DNA of 64,000 nucleotides from CAZKWG01 sp964615375 (GCA_964615375.1 CAZTOW010000024.1:76076-140075); one strand, 5' to 3'. Positions 15,497 to 24,784 are shown, counted from the first letter of the stretch. Numbers and translations are program-made. Notes: generated by a model from the letters alone, not told the origin.

Positions 15497-16857
15497 GCCT
15501 GCCCCTGCTGCCCACCCTGGACGAGCTGCTCCACCCCGAGCGCCAGCCCCACGCCATCCGCGCCGCCGCGCTCGCGTCCAAGGACCCGCTCGACCCCATC
15601 CACCTCTTCCAGATGTGCTGGCGCCGCCCGGACGGCGAGATCTCCCACCTCGTGCTCCCCCGCGCGCTGACCGGGCTCGAGTGCGAGATCGTGGTGATGA
15701 GCGGCCGACACTTCCCCACCGGCAGCCACAAGGTGGGGCCAGGGTACAGCATCGCCCGCGAGAAGCTGGTGGCCGGCGAGATCACGCCCGACGGCAGCAC
15801 CCTGGTCTTCCCCAGCACCGGCAACTTCGGCATCGGCGGGGCCTGGGTGGGCCCGCGCCTGGGCTTCCGCAGCCTGGTCGTGCTGCCCGAGGACATGAGC
15901 GCCGAGCGCTTCGAGAAGATCCGGGCCTATGGCGCCAGCGTCATCGCCACGCCGGGCAGCGAGAGCAACGTCAAGGAGATCTACGACAAGGTCTGGGAGC
16001 TGCGGCGCGATCCGCAGAACCGCATCCTGAACCAGTTCGAGGAGATGGGGAACTACCGCTTCCACTACCACGTCACCGGCGGGGCCGCGGCGATGCTGGC
16101 CTGGGAGCTCGGCACGCGCGGCATCGGCGACGGCAAGGTCGCGGCCTTCGTCTCGGCCATGGGCAGCGCCGGCACGCTGGCCGCCGCCGACCACCTGAAG
16201 GCACGCTGGCCGGACTGCAAAGCCGTCGCGGTGGAGCCTCAGGAGTGCCCGACGCTGTACAACGTGGGCTACGGGGCGCACGCCATCGAGGGCATCGGGG
16301 ACAAGCACGTCACCTGGATTCACAACGTTCGCAACACGGACCTGCTGGTCTGTGTGCACGATCGCGACACGCTGCGCGGGACGCAGCTCCTCCAGGAGGG
16401 ACGCGAGGTCCTGGCCCGCCAGCTCGGACTCGACGCGGACACGCTCGCCCGTCTCGACGGCTTCTTCGGGATGAGCGGCGTGTGCAATGTGCTCGCGGCC
16501 ATCCAGACGGCCCGCTACTACCAGCTCGGCGCGGGCAAGGTGGTCGTCACCGTCGCGACGGACGGCTTCGACCGCTACCCCTCCGTCATGCGCCGACTCG
16601 ACGAGGTGGAGGGCCCGCAGACCGAGGACGTCGCCCGCCGCCGCATCGACCTCTTCCGCGAGAGCGCCCCCACGATGGTCCTGGAGGGGACCATGCCCGT
16701 GCGGCGCCGCTGGCACAACCAGAAGTACTTCACCTGGGTGGAGCAGCAGGGGAAGACCGTGGCCGAGCTCGAGGCGCTCTGGCGCCCGGAGTTCTGGCAC
16801 GCGGAGGCGGCGAAGGTCGCGGAGCTGGATCAGGAGACGCTCCGGATGCGAAGATAG
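15493..16857 (+). CDS. fold-type II PLP-dependent enzyme (lyase/synthase family)
   Basis: A 454-residue member of the tryptophan-synthase-beta/cysteine-synthase fold. The PLP lysine is in FPTGSHKVGPGYS, the substrate/PLP binding loop in FPSTGNFGIGGAW, and a glycine-rich phosphate loop in SAMGSAGT. Other members of this fold are threonine dehydratases, cysteine synthases and diaminopropionate ammonia-lyase (YgeX); YgeX is encoded near ygfK in E. coli, which makes a lyase acting in the same pathway plausible, but the sequence does not look close to YgeX. The ATG overlaps the stop of the YgfK-like gene (ATGA at 15493-15496), so the two products are made together and may form a complex. Cytosolic; no signal or membrane segment. 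Substrate unassigned. Confidence 0.8.
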   Translation: MSLPLLPTLDELLHPERQPHAIRAAALASKDPLDPIHLFQMCWRRPDGEISHLVLPRALTGLECEIVVMSGRHFPTGSHKVGPGYSIAREKLVAGEITPDGSTLVFPSTGNFGIGGAWVGPRLGFRSLVVLPEDMSAERFEKIRAYGASVIATPGSESNVKEIYDKVWELRRDPQNRILNQFEEMGNYRFHYHVTGGAAAMLAWELGTRGIGDGKVAAFVSAMGSAGTLAAADHLKARWPDCKAVAVEPQECPTLYNVGYGAHAIEGIGDKHVTWIHNVRNTDLLVCVHDRDTLRGTQLLQEGREVLARQLGLDADTLARLDGFFGMSGVCNVLAAIQTARYYQLGAGKVVVTVATDGFDRYPSVMRRLDEVEGPQTEDVARRRIDLFRESAPTMVLEGTMPVRRRWHNQKYFTWVEQQGKTVAELEALWRPEFWHAEAAKVAELDQETLRMRR

Positions 16858-16860
16858 GGC

Positions 16861-17991
16861 GTGCTCGCCCTCCCCCTCGCCCTGCTCCCCCTGGTCCTCG
16901 CCGAGCCCGTCGTGGTCGACGCGACGCGCTCAGTGGTGCTGACCAACAGCGAGACCTTGGCCATGGGCGGGGCCGGCGTGGGCGGCGCGACCGGATCCGA
17001 CGGCGCCTTCTACAACCCCGCCGCGGCGGCCAGCCGCGGGCCCGCGGACACCGACCCGCTGACCTACAGCACCTCGTTTTCCACGCTGAGCGTGGGGCCG
17101 AAGAACCCGGTGGACCTGGGCAATATCGGCACGGCCGAGGGCTGGAGCGGGGGCATGTTCAACCTCGGCGGGGCGCTGGGCTACCGGGACCTGGCCCTGT
17201 CGGTGGTGAACGGGCAGCTCCGGTACTACCTGGAGGAGATCCTTCCAACCGATGGGATCGACCGTTACACCGTCAACATCAACCAGACCCACATCGATCT
17301 CTCCGGCGCGCTGTGGGAGGACCGGCTGGTGCTGGGTGGGGGCGTGCAGCTCCTGCGGGTCGGCGCGGCGAACACGCGCTACGGGCTGGAGCCCGACCGC
17401 TTCGGCGGCGTCGGCCTGGAGGCGGGCCTGCGGCTGAGGCGCCCGCACCTGGGCCTCGGGCTGGTCTGGCGCCAGGGCGTGACCACGCGGGAGCTGGACG
17501 GCGTGGAGGTGGTGAACGCGGACGAGGCGCGGGTGCCGATGGAGCTGGCGCTGGGGCTGGCCTGGCGGGGCGAGCTCGCGCCGGGGCGGGCCAACTCGCT
17601 CCCCCTCCGGGCGGCGGCGGACCTCGTCTACGCGGCCCCCGTGGACGGCGCGCTCATGCTGGAGGCGCTCATGCTGGGGCAGGAGGTGGCGAAAGGCGCG
17701 GCGGGCACGCTCTCCCCGCGCCTGGGCGCCGAGCTGGAAGCCTGGCCCGACCGCCTCCGCCTGCGCGCCGGCACCTACCTGGAGCCCTCGCGCACGGCGC
17801 TGGCCTCGGGGCGAATGCACGGAACCGGCGGGCTGGAGCTGCGCCTGTTCCATCTCTCCCTATTCAATAAACGTATTAGTTTAGATTTTTCCTACGAGGC
17901 GGCCGTGGACGCCGCCCCCCGCTACCTCAACCTGTCCTACCTGGGCCTGGGCACCTGGTCGCGCGCGGCCCCGCCCCCCGAGGCCAGTTAG
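16861..17991 (+). CDS. outer-membrane beta-barrel protein, FadL/PorV-like
   Basis: A 376-residue protein starting at GTG 16861, three bases after the previous stop. The signal peptide is short (LALPLALLPLVLAEPV). Directly after it comes MGGAGVGGATGSDGAFYNPA, the N-terminal hallmark of the FadL/OmpP1/PorV class of barrels. The rest alternates short amphipathic strands with turns. Bases 17868-17892 (encoding LFNKRISLDFSY) are an abrupt AT-rich island using rare codons such as TTT, AAA, AGT and TTA. It probably transports or binds hydrophobic small molecules; position after the PLP enzyme may be coincidental. Confidence in a barrel is good, in a specific role low. Confidence 0.7.
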   Translation: MLALPLALLPLVLAEPVVVDATRSVVLTNSETLAMGGAGVGGATGSDGAFYNPAAAASRGPADTDPLTYSTSFSTLSVGPKNPVDLGNIGTAEGWSGGMFNLGGALGYRDLALSVVNGQLRYYLEEILPTDGIDRYTVNINQTHIDLSGALWEDRLVLGGGVQLLRVGAANTRYGLEPDRFGGVGLEAGLRLRRPHLGLGLVWRQGVTTRELDGVEVVNADEARVPMELALGLAWRGELAPGRANSLPLRAAADLVYAAPVDGALMLEALMLGQEVAKGAAGTLSPRLGAELEAWPDRLRLRAGTYLEPSRTALASGRMHGTGGLELRLFHLSLFNKRISLDFSYEAAVDAAPRYLNLSYLGLGTWSRAAPPPEAS

Positions 17992-18001
17992 TCAGGGCCC
18001 C

Positions 18002-20458
18002 ATGCGCCTCCTCATCGCCTCCCTCCTCGCGCTCCTGCTCTCGGCGAGCGCGGCCGAGCCCGGCTGGCTTCAGCCACCGCCCGAGATCCTCTCGGTCCTG
18101 CACGCCCCGGAGCCCCCGCAGGTCTGGGCCAGCCCGGACCACCAACACCTGATGCTGGCGGATCTGGAGCGTTACCCGCCGCTCGCCGACGTGGCGCGCC
18201 CCATCCTGCGCCTGGCCGGCGTGCGCTTCGACCCCGCCACCCGCGCCCCCCACGGCGTGAGCTGCGTCCGCTCGCTCTCGCTGCGCACCCTCCCCCGGAC
18301 CGAGGGCGAAGAGGAGACCCCGCGCCCCGTCCCGCTGCCCGAGGGCGCCTGCGTGCTGGGCTTCCGCTGGTCGGCCGACGGGGCACGCTACGCCCTCACC
18401 CTGCGCGCCGAGGGCGGGCCGGAGCTGTGGGTAGGGAGCCTCGAGGCTGACCCTCGACAGGTCAAGAAGCTCCACCTGAACCCGCTCCTGGGGGCTGAGT
18501 TTCAGTGGATGCCCGACCAGCGGACCCTGCTGGTCCTGGCCCTGCCCGCGGACCTGGGCCCACCCCCCGCGGCCCCGGAGACGCCCTCCGCCCCGCGCGC
18601 GCTGGAGACTCAGGCCGCGGGCCCCAGCAGCACGTATGAGGCCCGCGATCTGCTGACCAGCGTCGAGGACGAGGCGCAATTCCGCTACTGGGCGCGCTCG
18701 GAGATCGCGCTGGTGGACGCGGACAGCCGGCGCGTGCGCCCCCTCTCCCAGCCGGGGCTCTACGCCAGCGTCCAGCCCTCCCCCGACGGCCAGCACCTGC
18801 TGGTGCGCCGCCTCCAGGAGCCCTTCTCCCGCCGGGTGGCCTGGGGCCGCTTCGCCCACGCCTACGAGCTCTGGGACGCCCAGGGTCGCCTGGAGCGGAC
18901 GCTCTTCCAGCTCCCCGCCGCCGAGGAGGTGCCCATCCAGGGCGAGCCTGAGGGTCCGCGCGCCGTGGGCTGGCGGCAGAGCGCCCCCGCGACCCTGGTC
19001 TGGCTGGAGGCCCTGGACGGCGGCGACCCGGCGCGAACCGCCGAGCATCGCGACCATCTCATGACGTTACAGGCCCCCTTCAGCGCCACGCCCGCCGAGC
19101 TCTGGCGCGCCCGGCACCGGATCCAGGGCTGGTGGTGGGGCGAGGACGGGACCCTGCTGGTGGAGGAGTACGCGCGAGAGCGCCGCTGGACCAGCACCTG
19201 GCTGCTGAACGCGGACGATCCGTCTGTAACACCCGTTACAATCATGGATCACAGCGCCAAGGACCGCTACGGAGACCCCGGCACGCCCCTGACCCACTGG
19301 AGCCCCACCGGCGCCCGCCTCCTGCGGATGAGCGGGGACGCCATCTTCCTGGTCGGCGACGGCGCCAGCGCGCAGGGAGAGCGCCCCTTCGTGGACCGCC
19401 GCTCGCTGCGAGACGGGAGCGTCGAGCGCCTCTTCCGCGCCGCCCCCGGCACCTACGAGAGCCTCGTGGACCTGCTGGACGAGGACACGCTGCTCACCCG
19501 CCGGGAGTCGCCCACGGAGCCGCCCAACCTCCAGATCCGCGCGCTCGGAGCCCCGATCCCGGACGCGCCCGCCGGGGAGGCGCAGCGCCAGAGCACACCC
19601 GCCGCGGTCACCCATTACGCTGATCCAACGCCCATCGTGCGCCAGGTGCAGAAGCGCCTGGTCACGACCACCCGCGCCGACGGGGTCACGATCTCCTTCA
19701 AGCTGTACCTGCCGCCCGGATACCAGGAGGGCACGCGCCTGCCCACGGTGCTGACGGCCTACCCCTTCGAGTACTCCGACGCGGCGACCGCCAGCCAGAT
19801 CGCGGGCTCCGACCAGACGTTCACGCAGCTCCGGGGCACGAGCCCGCTCTTCCTGGTGCTCTCGGGCTACGCCGTGCTCTCCGAGACCTCCATGCCCGTG
19901 ATCGGCGACCCCGAGACGGCTTACGACAGCTTCGTGCAGCAGCTCGTGATGAACGCCGAGGCCGCCGTCAGCGAGGCCACCCGCCTCGGCGTCACCGATC
20001 CCGAGCGGGTGGGCGTGTGGGGCCACAGCCACGGCGCGCTGATGGTGGCCACGCTGCTGGCCCACTCCGACATCTTCCGCGCCGGGATCGCCCGGAGCGG
20101 AGCCTACAACCACACCATCCGGCCCTTCGGCTTCCAGAGCGAGCGCCGCACGCTGTGGGAGGCGAAGCAGACCTACCTGGACCTCTCGCCGGTGATGTTC
20201 GCCCCGCAGATCAACGAGCCGCTGCTGCTCATCCACGGCGAGCGCGACCAGAACCCCGGCACCGTCCCGTTGCAGTCGGAGAAGCTCTACGACGCCATCC
20301 GCGGCACGGGCGGCACCGCCCGCCTGCTCATCCTGCCGGGTGAGCTCCACGGCTACGTGGCCCGCGAGTCGGTCGAGCAGGTCCTGGCCGAGCAGCTCCG
20401 GTGGTTCGACGCCTGGGTGAAGGAGGCCCCGCCGCGCGCGGGCCAGCCCCCGCGCTGA
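18002..20458 (+). CDS. secreted S9 family serine peptidase (glutamyl endopeptidase-like)
   Basis: An 818-residue prolyl-oligopeptidase-family enzyme with signal peptide MRLLIASLLALLLSASAAEP. The N-terminal two thirds form the seven-bladed propeller type gate. The C-terminal alpha/beta hydrolase has the nucleophile elbow GVWGHSHGALM, with Ser between the two His, the acid in IHGERDQNPG and the catalytic His in LPGELHGY. The GHSHG elbow and the sequence IARSGAYNHTIRPFGFQSER match the S9D glutamyl-endopeptidase branch better than the DPP/POP branches. It should digest peptides in the periplasm or outside the cell. It starts 10 bases after the barrel gene. The segment VTPVTIMDHSAKDRYGD contains a DNA palindrome TGTAAC-ACCC-GTTACA at 19225-19240. 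Confidence 0.85.
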   Translation: MRLLIASLLALLLSASAAEPGWLQPPPEILSVLHAPEPPQVWASPDHQHLMLADLERYPPLADVARPILRLAGVRFDPATRAPHGVSCVRSLSLRTLPRTEGEEETPRPVPLPEGACVLGFRWSADGARYALTLRAEGGPELWVGSLEADPRQVKKLHLNPLLGAEFQWMPDQRTLLVLALPADLGPPPAAPETPSAPRALETQAAGPSSTYEARDLLTSVEDEAQFRYWARSEIALVDADSRRVRPLSQPGLYASVQPSPDGQHLLVRRLQEPFSRRVAWGRFAHAYELWDAQGRLERTLFQLPAAEEVPIQGEPEGPRAVGWRQSAPATLVWLEALDGGDPARTAEHRDHLMTLQAPFSATPAELWRARHRIQGWWWGEDGTLLVEEYARERRWTSTWLLNADDPSVTPVTIMDHSAKDRYGDPGTPLTHWSPTGARLLRMSGDAIFLVGDGASAQGERPFVDRRSLRDGSVERLFRAAPGTYESLVDLLDEDTLLTRRESPTEPPNLQIRALGAPIPDAPAGEAQRQSTPAAVTHYADPTPIVRQVQKRLVTTTRADGVTISFKLYLPPGYQEGTRLPTVLTAYPFEYSDAATASQIAGSDQTFTQLRGTSPLFLVLSGYAVLSETSMPVIGDPETAYDSFVQQLVMNAEAAVSEATRLGVTDPERVGVWGHSHGALMVATLLAHSDIFRAGIARSGAYNHTIRPFGFQSERRTLWEAKQTYLDLSPVMFAPQINEPLLLIHGERDQNPGTVPLQSEKLYDAIRGTGGTARLLILPGELHGYVARESVEQVLAEQLRWFDAWVKEAPPRAGQPPR

Positions 20459-20527
20459 ACATCAATCCGGGTTGCCAACCCCCGCGGCTCGCGTGTCCAA
20501 CCCTGCAGAACCCGCACTGGAGACGAC

Positions 20528-22045
20528 ATGCGACCCACCCTGCTCCTGGCCCTGCTCTGCGCTTGCGACGACAAGACGACCTCCGTGGACGACACGGGCG
20601 AGACCGTCTACGACACCGCCGCCGGCGAGAACTTCTGCACCGCCCTCTTCGATCGCGTCACCGAGCTGTACAGCGACGCCGGGACCCTGGGCGAGTGCAC
20701 GGGCAACGGGGCCACCATCGCCGAGAGCCTCATGAACCTGGACGGCGTGGAGGTGGACAACGACGGCGAGAGCATGGACCCCTGCGTGGAGGTGCGCTGC
20801 GACAGCGACTATGCCTACATCGCGGCCAATGATGTCGGGTTCTACGATTTCGTGGGGACCACGCCCAACGCCCTGGTCGAGAGCAAGTGGATCTACCGCA
20901 TCCCGCTCAACCCCCAGAACTTCGGCGACGAGACCGCGGACAACGTGGAGACCAACGACGCCTGCGTGGACGCTTACAACGAATACGTGAATGATCCTGC
21001 GGGCTACACCGACCGCGAGCCCAGCGAGCGCTGCGTCTACGAAGACGGTGACGTCGAGTACCTCTACGACCCCGCCACCGGCACCACCACGCGCAAGATC
21101 CTCTGCCTGAACCAGGTCGGGACCACCATCGCCGGCTCGCCCACCTTCGGCCCCAACGAGGCCCACACGCCCTTCGCCTACGGCAACCCGGCCTACTGGT
21201 ACCCCACGGGCGAGGCCAACGACTCCTACTACTCGGGCATGACCACCGCGCTGGACCTCTGCGGATTCCACACCTCGGACGTGGGGCACAACCACGCGGA
21301 GAACCCGGTCTGCTACGAGCTGGACGAGGACAACGCCCCCGCCAACTCCTACGTGGACGTGGCCGAGGCCTGGGACCTTCAGGCGGCGATCGACGGCGAC
21401 TGCACGGAGGAGAGCGGCATCGTCGGCTGGAGCTTCGACGGGTACCCGATCAAGGGCCCCTGCGTGTGCGTCGAGCGCAACGACGACGGCTCCTGCGCCA
21501 GCGTGATGCGCGCCCGCAGCTCCTGGCACTACGCCGGGCTCTCCCAGTGGGCGGAGAACGCCGACAGCGACCCGGACAGCGACGGCCTCCTGAACCTGGA
21601 GGGCCGGAGCTGCGCGTCGGACGACGACTGCTGTCCCGACGGTGAGGAAGACTGCGAGTACGTCTGTCACTACGAGACCTTCGAGGACTCGAGCGAGGCG
21701 AGCGGCTCCAAGGTCGCCAAGGCCTGCGTGCTGCACGACTACTCCTGGTGCGCCCACGACTACGTGGACCACTCGGACGTCTCGCCCCAGGACGCGGGCG
21801 TCGTTCCGCTGGATATGTGCAACGGCTACGAGGGGCCGGACGGCTACGCCTACCACGCCACGATGACCTTCCCCTTCCTCCAGGCCTGCTACCGCGGGGT
21901 CCCCTCGTCGAGCATAGGCGCCACCCAGCTGGACATCCAGGTCGGCGGCGGCGGCGGCGGGGAGCCGGGCGGCGAGGGCGGCGGGGAGCCGGGCGGCGGC
22001 GGCGAGGGCGGCGGTCCTCCCCCCAGCGCGGGCGAGGCGCCCTGA
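20528..22045 (+). CDS. YHYH-domain lipoprotein
   Basis: A 505-residue lipoprotein. The signal MRPTLLLALLCACDDK ends in a lipobox. The body is rich in Asp, Cys and Tyr, with paired-cysteine stretches (CASDDDCCPDGEEDCEYVC) that probably form disulfides. The motif AYHATMTFPFLQACYRG near residue 445 and the aromatic segments FDGYPIKGPC and SSWHYAG fit the YHYH protein family, whose members are secreted and of unknown function. The C-terminus is a Gly/Glu/Pro low-complexity tail (GGGEPGGEGG type). A GGAG ribosome binding site lies seven bases before the ATG. The next lipoprotein start overlaps the stop by one base, so they form a unit. Confidence 0.8.
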   Translation: MRPTLLLALLCACDDKTTSVDDTGETVYDTAAGENFCTALFDRVTELYSDAGTLGECTGNGATIAESLMNLDGVEVDNDGESMDPCVEVRCDSDYAYIAANDVGFYDFVGTTPNALVESKWIYRIPLNPQNFGDETADNVETNDACVDAYNEYVNDPAGYTDREPSERCVYEDGDVEYLYDPATGTTTRKILCLNQVGTTIAGSPTFGPNEAHTPFAYGNPAYWYPTGEANDSYYSGMTTALDLCGFHTSDVGHNHAENPVCYELDEDNAPANSYVDVAEAWDLQAAIDGDCTEESGIVGWSFDGYPIKGPCVCVERNDDGSCASVMRARSSWHYAGLSQWAENADSDPDSDGLLNLEGRSCASDDDCCPDGEEDCEYVCHYETFEDSSEASGSKVAKACVLHDYSWCAHDYVDHSDVSPQDAGVVPLDMCNGYEGPDGYAYHATMTFPFLQACYRGVPSSSIGATQLDIQVGGGGGGEPGGEGGGEPGGGGEGGGPPPSAGEAP

Positions 22046-22803
22046 TGGGCCTCCTCCTGCTCGCCCTGGTCGGCTGCGGAGGCTCCCTCGACAGCGCCGC
22101 GCCCGAGGACAGCGCCGCGCCCGCGTTCTCGCTCTCCCTGGAGGCCGGCGAGACCGTCCGCTACGCGCTCAGCGTGGACTGGGGCGAGGCCACGCTGGAG
22201 GACGGTGTGCGGACCTGGACCACCGATCTCGGCTACACGGTCCGGCTCAGCGCCGCCCGCGTGTCCAGCATCGGCGCGCAGCTCGATCCCTGCGAGGTCG
22301 ACACGGGCCTCGCCGCCTGGAGCCCCCTCGACCTGCTCGGGGGCCCGGCCCGAGCCGACCACGTCGTGACCCTGGACAGCTCGCTCTACAGCGCGACCCT
22401 CGTGGAGGATCTGCTGGCGGGCGAGCGCCAGAGCTACGGGACCGGGGCGGCCAGCGGGCTCGACTACTGCGCGATCCACTGGCTCAGCGGGCCCACCACC
22501 GAGGACGGGATGGCGGGCCAGAGCATCCACCTGGAGGGCTCCGTGCAGGGCCCCGAGGACGCCGAGGCCCGCGCCTTCCTGGGCGAGATCTGGCTGTCGG
22601 CGGGCGGGCTGCCCGAGCTCACCGAGGGCTCGGGCGCCGGCGCCCTGGACGGGTCGGAGGGCGTGGCGGCCGAGATCGAGATCCTGCGACGGCCGACCCG
22701 AGCCCTGGACGGCGAGGAGCTCTCGGCGCTCTCCGACGCCGAGATCGCCTACGCCTTCCTGGCCGGGCTCGGGAGCGCCGCGGAGGCCAGGGTCTGGCGC
22801 TGA
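22045..22803 (+). CDS. small lipoprotein of unknown function
   Basis: The ATG at 22045 overlaps the YHYH stop as TGATG. The product is 252 residues with the signal MGLLLLALVGCGGS; Cys11 is the lipidated residue. The mature part begins with a SAAPEDSAAPA linker and then a beta-rich domain (LSLEAGETVRYALSVDWGEATLEDG). A motif YCAIHWLSGP and the pattern of single Cys residues may indicate metal or disulfide chemistry. I recognise no family. Coupling to the YHYH lipoprotein suggests that both act at the same envelope site. The frame is open upstream, but only inside the YHYH gene. Confidence 0.7.
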   Translation: MGLLLLALVGCGGSLDSAAPEDSAAPAFSLSLEAGETVRYALSVDWGEATLEDGVRTWTTDLGYTVRLSAARVSSIGAQLDPCEVDTGLAAWSPLDLLGGPARADHVVTLDSSLYSATLVEDLLAGERQSYGTGAASGLDYCAIHWLSGPTTEDGMAGQSIHLEGSVQGPEDAEARAFLGEIWLSAGGLPELTEGSGAGALDGSEGVAAEIEILRRPTRALDGEELSALSDAEIAYAFLAGLGSAAEARVWR

Positions 22804-22806
22804 GGT

Positions 22807-23295
22807 TCAGGCCCGCGCCACCGACCCATAGCGGGCCACCAGGCTGGCACGCGGGATGACCCGGTCCGCCCCGCCGCGCTCGCCGTGGTGGCGCGCCTCC
22901 CGGAAGGGGCGCTCCGCGCGGACGATGGTGGCCAGGCTGCGCTCGGAGCAGTCGCCGTACTGGTGTATCACGGCGTCCAAGGCTCGACGTTCGTCGAAGC
23001 GCAGGCGCGCCGCGTCCCCGTGCAGCTCCGCGGGCGAGCTCACCCGCAGGCGCCCGCCGAGGGCCTCGTGGACCCCGCGCACCACAGGGCCGGCGGCCCA
23101 GGCCTCGATGGGGTCATCGAAGAGCGGGCGACCGTGCTCCGCCAGGAACCACGCCTGCGCGCAGTACAGGAGCCGGTGCAGCTTCATGACGCCCATCGGA
23201 CCGGCGCGCTCGACCAGGCAGGACGCTACGTCCACCGCCGCCGCCGCCCGCCCGTCCGCGCGCTCCAACCCCGCGACCCTCTCCAGGTGCTCCAT
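22807..23295 (-). CDS. Panacea/DUF4065 (SocA-like) antitoxin-type protein
   Basis: A 162-residue protein from ATG 23295; the open frame runs further upstream but has no family-like sequence there. The core MKLHRLLYCAQAWFLAEHGR and the following PIEAWAAGPVVRGVHEAL match the Panacea (DUF4065, SocA/GepA) pattern. Panacea proteins act as antitoxins or as proteolytic adaptors such as SocA, usually beside a toxin. Neither neighbour looks like a toxin: the downstream gene is a convergent lipoprotein and the 348 bases upstream have no convincing reading frame. It may therefore be an orphan, or its partner is elsewhere. Cytosolic. Regulation may involve the strong hairpin at 23564-23584. Confidence 0.75.
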   Translation of the reverse strand: MEHLERVAGLERADGRAAAAVDVASCLVERAGPMGVMKLHRLLYCAQAWFLAEHGRPLFDDPIEAWAAGPVVRGVHEALGGRLRVSSPAELHGDAARLRFDERRALDAVIHQYGDCSERSLATIVRAERPFREARHHGERGGADRVIPRASLVARYGSVARA

Positions 23296-23643
23296 TCGCG
23301 ACCTCCCCGCCTTGTGGCTGCTGAATGCTCTCGACCGTCTCCCCCGGTCTCCCTCGGAGCTTATCCAGCGGGAGGCGATCCGTCCTCGTGATGACGGGTC
23401 AACAGACCATATTCTGTCCGCATACTCCCGGAACGGATCGACGATAGGGAGCGATAGCCAGAGCACGACCCTTCCATCCGGGTCGACCTTCGCCGGAGCG
23501 CCTGCTATCGTGAGCCCACTCCACTGGAGAAGCCCCGTGCTGCGCACCCTCTGAATCACCCCCCGACCCGAAGGCTTCGGGTCGAGCACACCGCGCGCAC
23601 GCTAGCCGGCCTCCGGGTGGCGCGCGCGCCGCCTGGAGTCCTC
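23296..23643. other. 348-base intergenic region between divergent genes
   Basis: No convincing gene on either strand. It is less GC-rich than its flanks and holds the promoters for the Panacea-like gene (leftward) and the acyl-CoA dehydrogenase (rightward). AT-richer stretches at 23399-23420 (CATATTCTGTCCGCATACTC) could include promoter elements. A perfect hairpin sits at 23564-23584. Confidence 0.5.
23564..23584. other. perfect 9-bp stem hairpin
   Basis: CGACCCGAA at 23564-23572 and TTCGGGTCG at 23576-23584 form a nine-base-pair stem with a three-base GGC loop. No T-tract follows on either strand, so it is not a typical intrinsic terminator. It could be an attenuator or operator for either flanking gene. 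Confidence 0.6.
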
Positions 23644-24768
23644 ATGTCCGCGCTGTCCTCGCCCCTCTCGCTGCTCGAGCCCCTCCTGCTCGACCCCATC
23701 GGCGCCGCCGCCTCCCGCGTCGACCAGGGTCTCTTCCCCACCGAGGCCCTCGCCGCCCTCGGCCACGCCGGCCTGCTCGGCCTCACCATGCGCCCCGAGG
23801 ACGGGGGCATGGGCCTCGGCCTGGACGCCGCCTCCGCCGTCGTCGAGCGCGTCGCCCGCCACTGCGGCTCCACCGCCATGGTCGTCTGCATGCACTACTG
23901 CGGGGCCGCCGTGATCGCCGCCCACGGTGACCCGCAGACCCGGCGCGCGGTCGCCGCGGGCCAGCACCTCAGCACGCTCGCCTTCTCCGAGGCGGGCTCG
24001 CGGAGCCACTTCTGGGCGCCGCTCTCCACCGCCCGTGAAGACGGCGAGGAGGTGGTGCTGGACGCCGCCAAGAGCTGGATCACCTCGGCCAACCACGCCA
24101 CGGCCTATGTCTGGTCCTCCCGGCCGGCGGGCGCCGACGGCCTGTCCACGCTCTGGCTGGTCCCCCGGGCGGCGGCGGGGCTGGAGACGGTGGCCGCCTA
24201 CGACGGGCTCGGCCTGCGCGGCAACGACAGCGCCCCCGTGCGCGCGACCGGCGTGCGCCTGCCCCTGTCCGCGCGCCTGGGCCCGGACGGCGCCGGCTTC
24301 GATCTCATGATGGGCGTAGTCCTGCCCACCTTCAACGTGCTCATCGCCTCCGTCGCCCTCGGGATCTGCGAGGCCACCGTCGCTGGCACCGCCGCGCACG
24401 TCGGCGCCACGCGCCACCAGGAGGCGGGCACAACGCTGGCCGATCTGCCGACCATCCGCGCCTATCTGGCCCGCATGAAGCTCCAGACCGACCAGCTCCG
24501 CGCGCTGCTGCAGGACACGCTCGCCGCGCTGGGTGAGGGCCGGGCCGACGCCATGCTGCGCGCGCTGGAGATCAAGGCCGCCGGGGCCGAGGCCGCGCTG
24601 GGCGTGACCGCGCTGGGCATGCGCGTCTGCGGGGGCGCCGCCTACCGCAAGGAGGTGGGGGTCGAGCGCTGCTTCCGCGACGCGCAGGCGGCGAGCGTCA
24701 TGGGGCCGACCACCGACGTGCTGTACGACTTCATCGGGAAGGCCGTCGCCGGCCTGCCCCTCTTCTGA
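23644..24768 (+). CDS. acyl-CoA dehydrogenase family flavoprotein
   Basis: A 374-residue protein from ATG 23644, preceded by GGAG with spacing six. It has the standard three-part acyl-CoA dehydrogenase fold: helical N-domain with LGHAGLLGLTMRPEDGGMG, beta-domain with the FAD/substrate segment LAFSEAGSRSHFW and AKSWITSANHA, and helical C-domain ending in the RDAQAASVMGPTTDVLYDFIG signature. The segment GMRVCGGAAYRKEVGVER matches the family's C-terminal substrate/FAD loop. Members dehydrogenate acyl thioesters, or in the SfnB/DszC side branch oxygenate or desulfurise small compounds. It leads a run with a cytosolic binding protein and a diiron protein, which is not fatty-acid degradation context. 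An unusual substrate is likely. Confidence 0.85.
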   Translation: MSALSSPLSLLEPLLLDPIGAAASRVDQGLFPTEALAALGHAGLLGLTMRPEDGGMGLGLDAASAVVERVARHCGSTAMVVCMHYCGAAVIAAHGDPQTRRAVAAGQHLSTLAFSEAGSRSHFWAPLSTAREDGEEVVLDAAKSWITSANHATAYVWSSRPAGADGLSTLWLVPRAAAGLETVAAYDGLGLRGNDSAPVRATGVRLPLSARLGPDGAGFDLMMGVVLPTFNVLIASVALGICEATVAGTAAHVGATRHQEAGTTLADLPTIRAYLARMKLQTDQLRALLQDTLAALGEGRADAMLRALEIKAAGAEAALGVTALGMRVCGGAAYRKEVGVERCFRDAQAASVMGPTTDVLYDFIGKAVAGLPLF

Positions 24769-24784
24769 GCCAGGGAGGCCCATC

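Noticed and set aside
23564..23584. Intrinsic terminator
   Set aside because: No T-run follows the hairpin on either strand and the flanking genes diverge from it.
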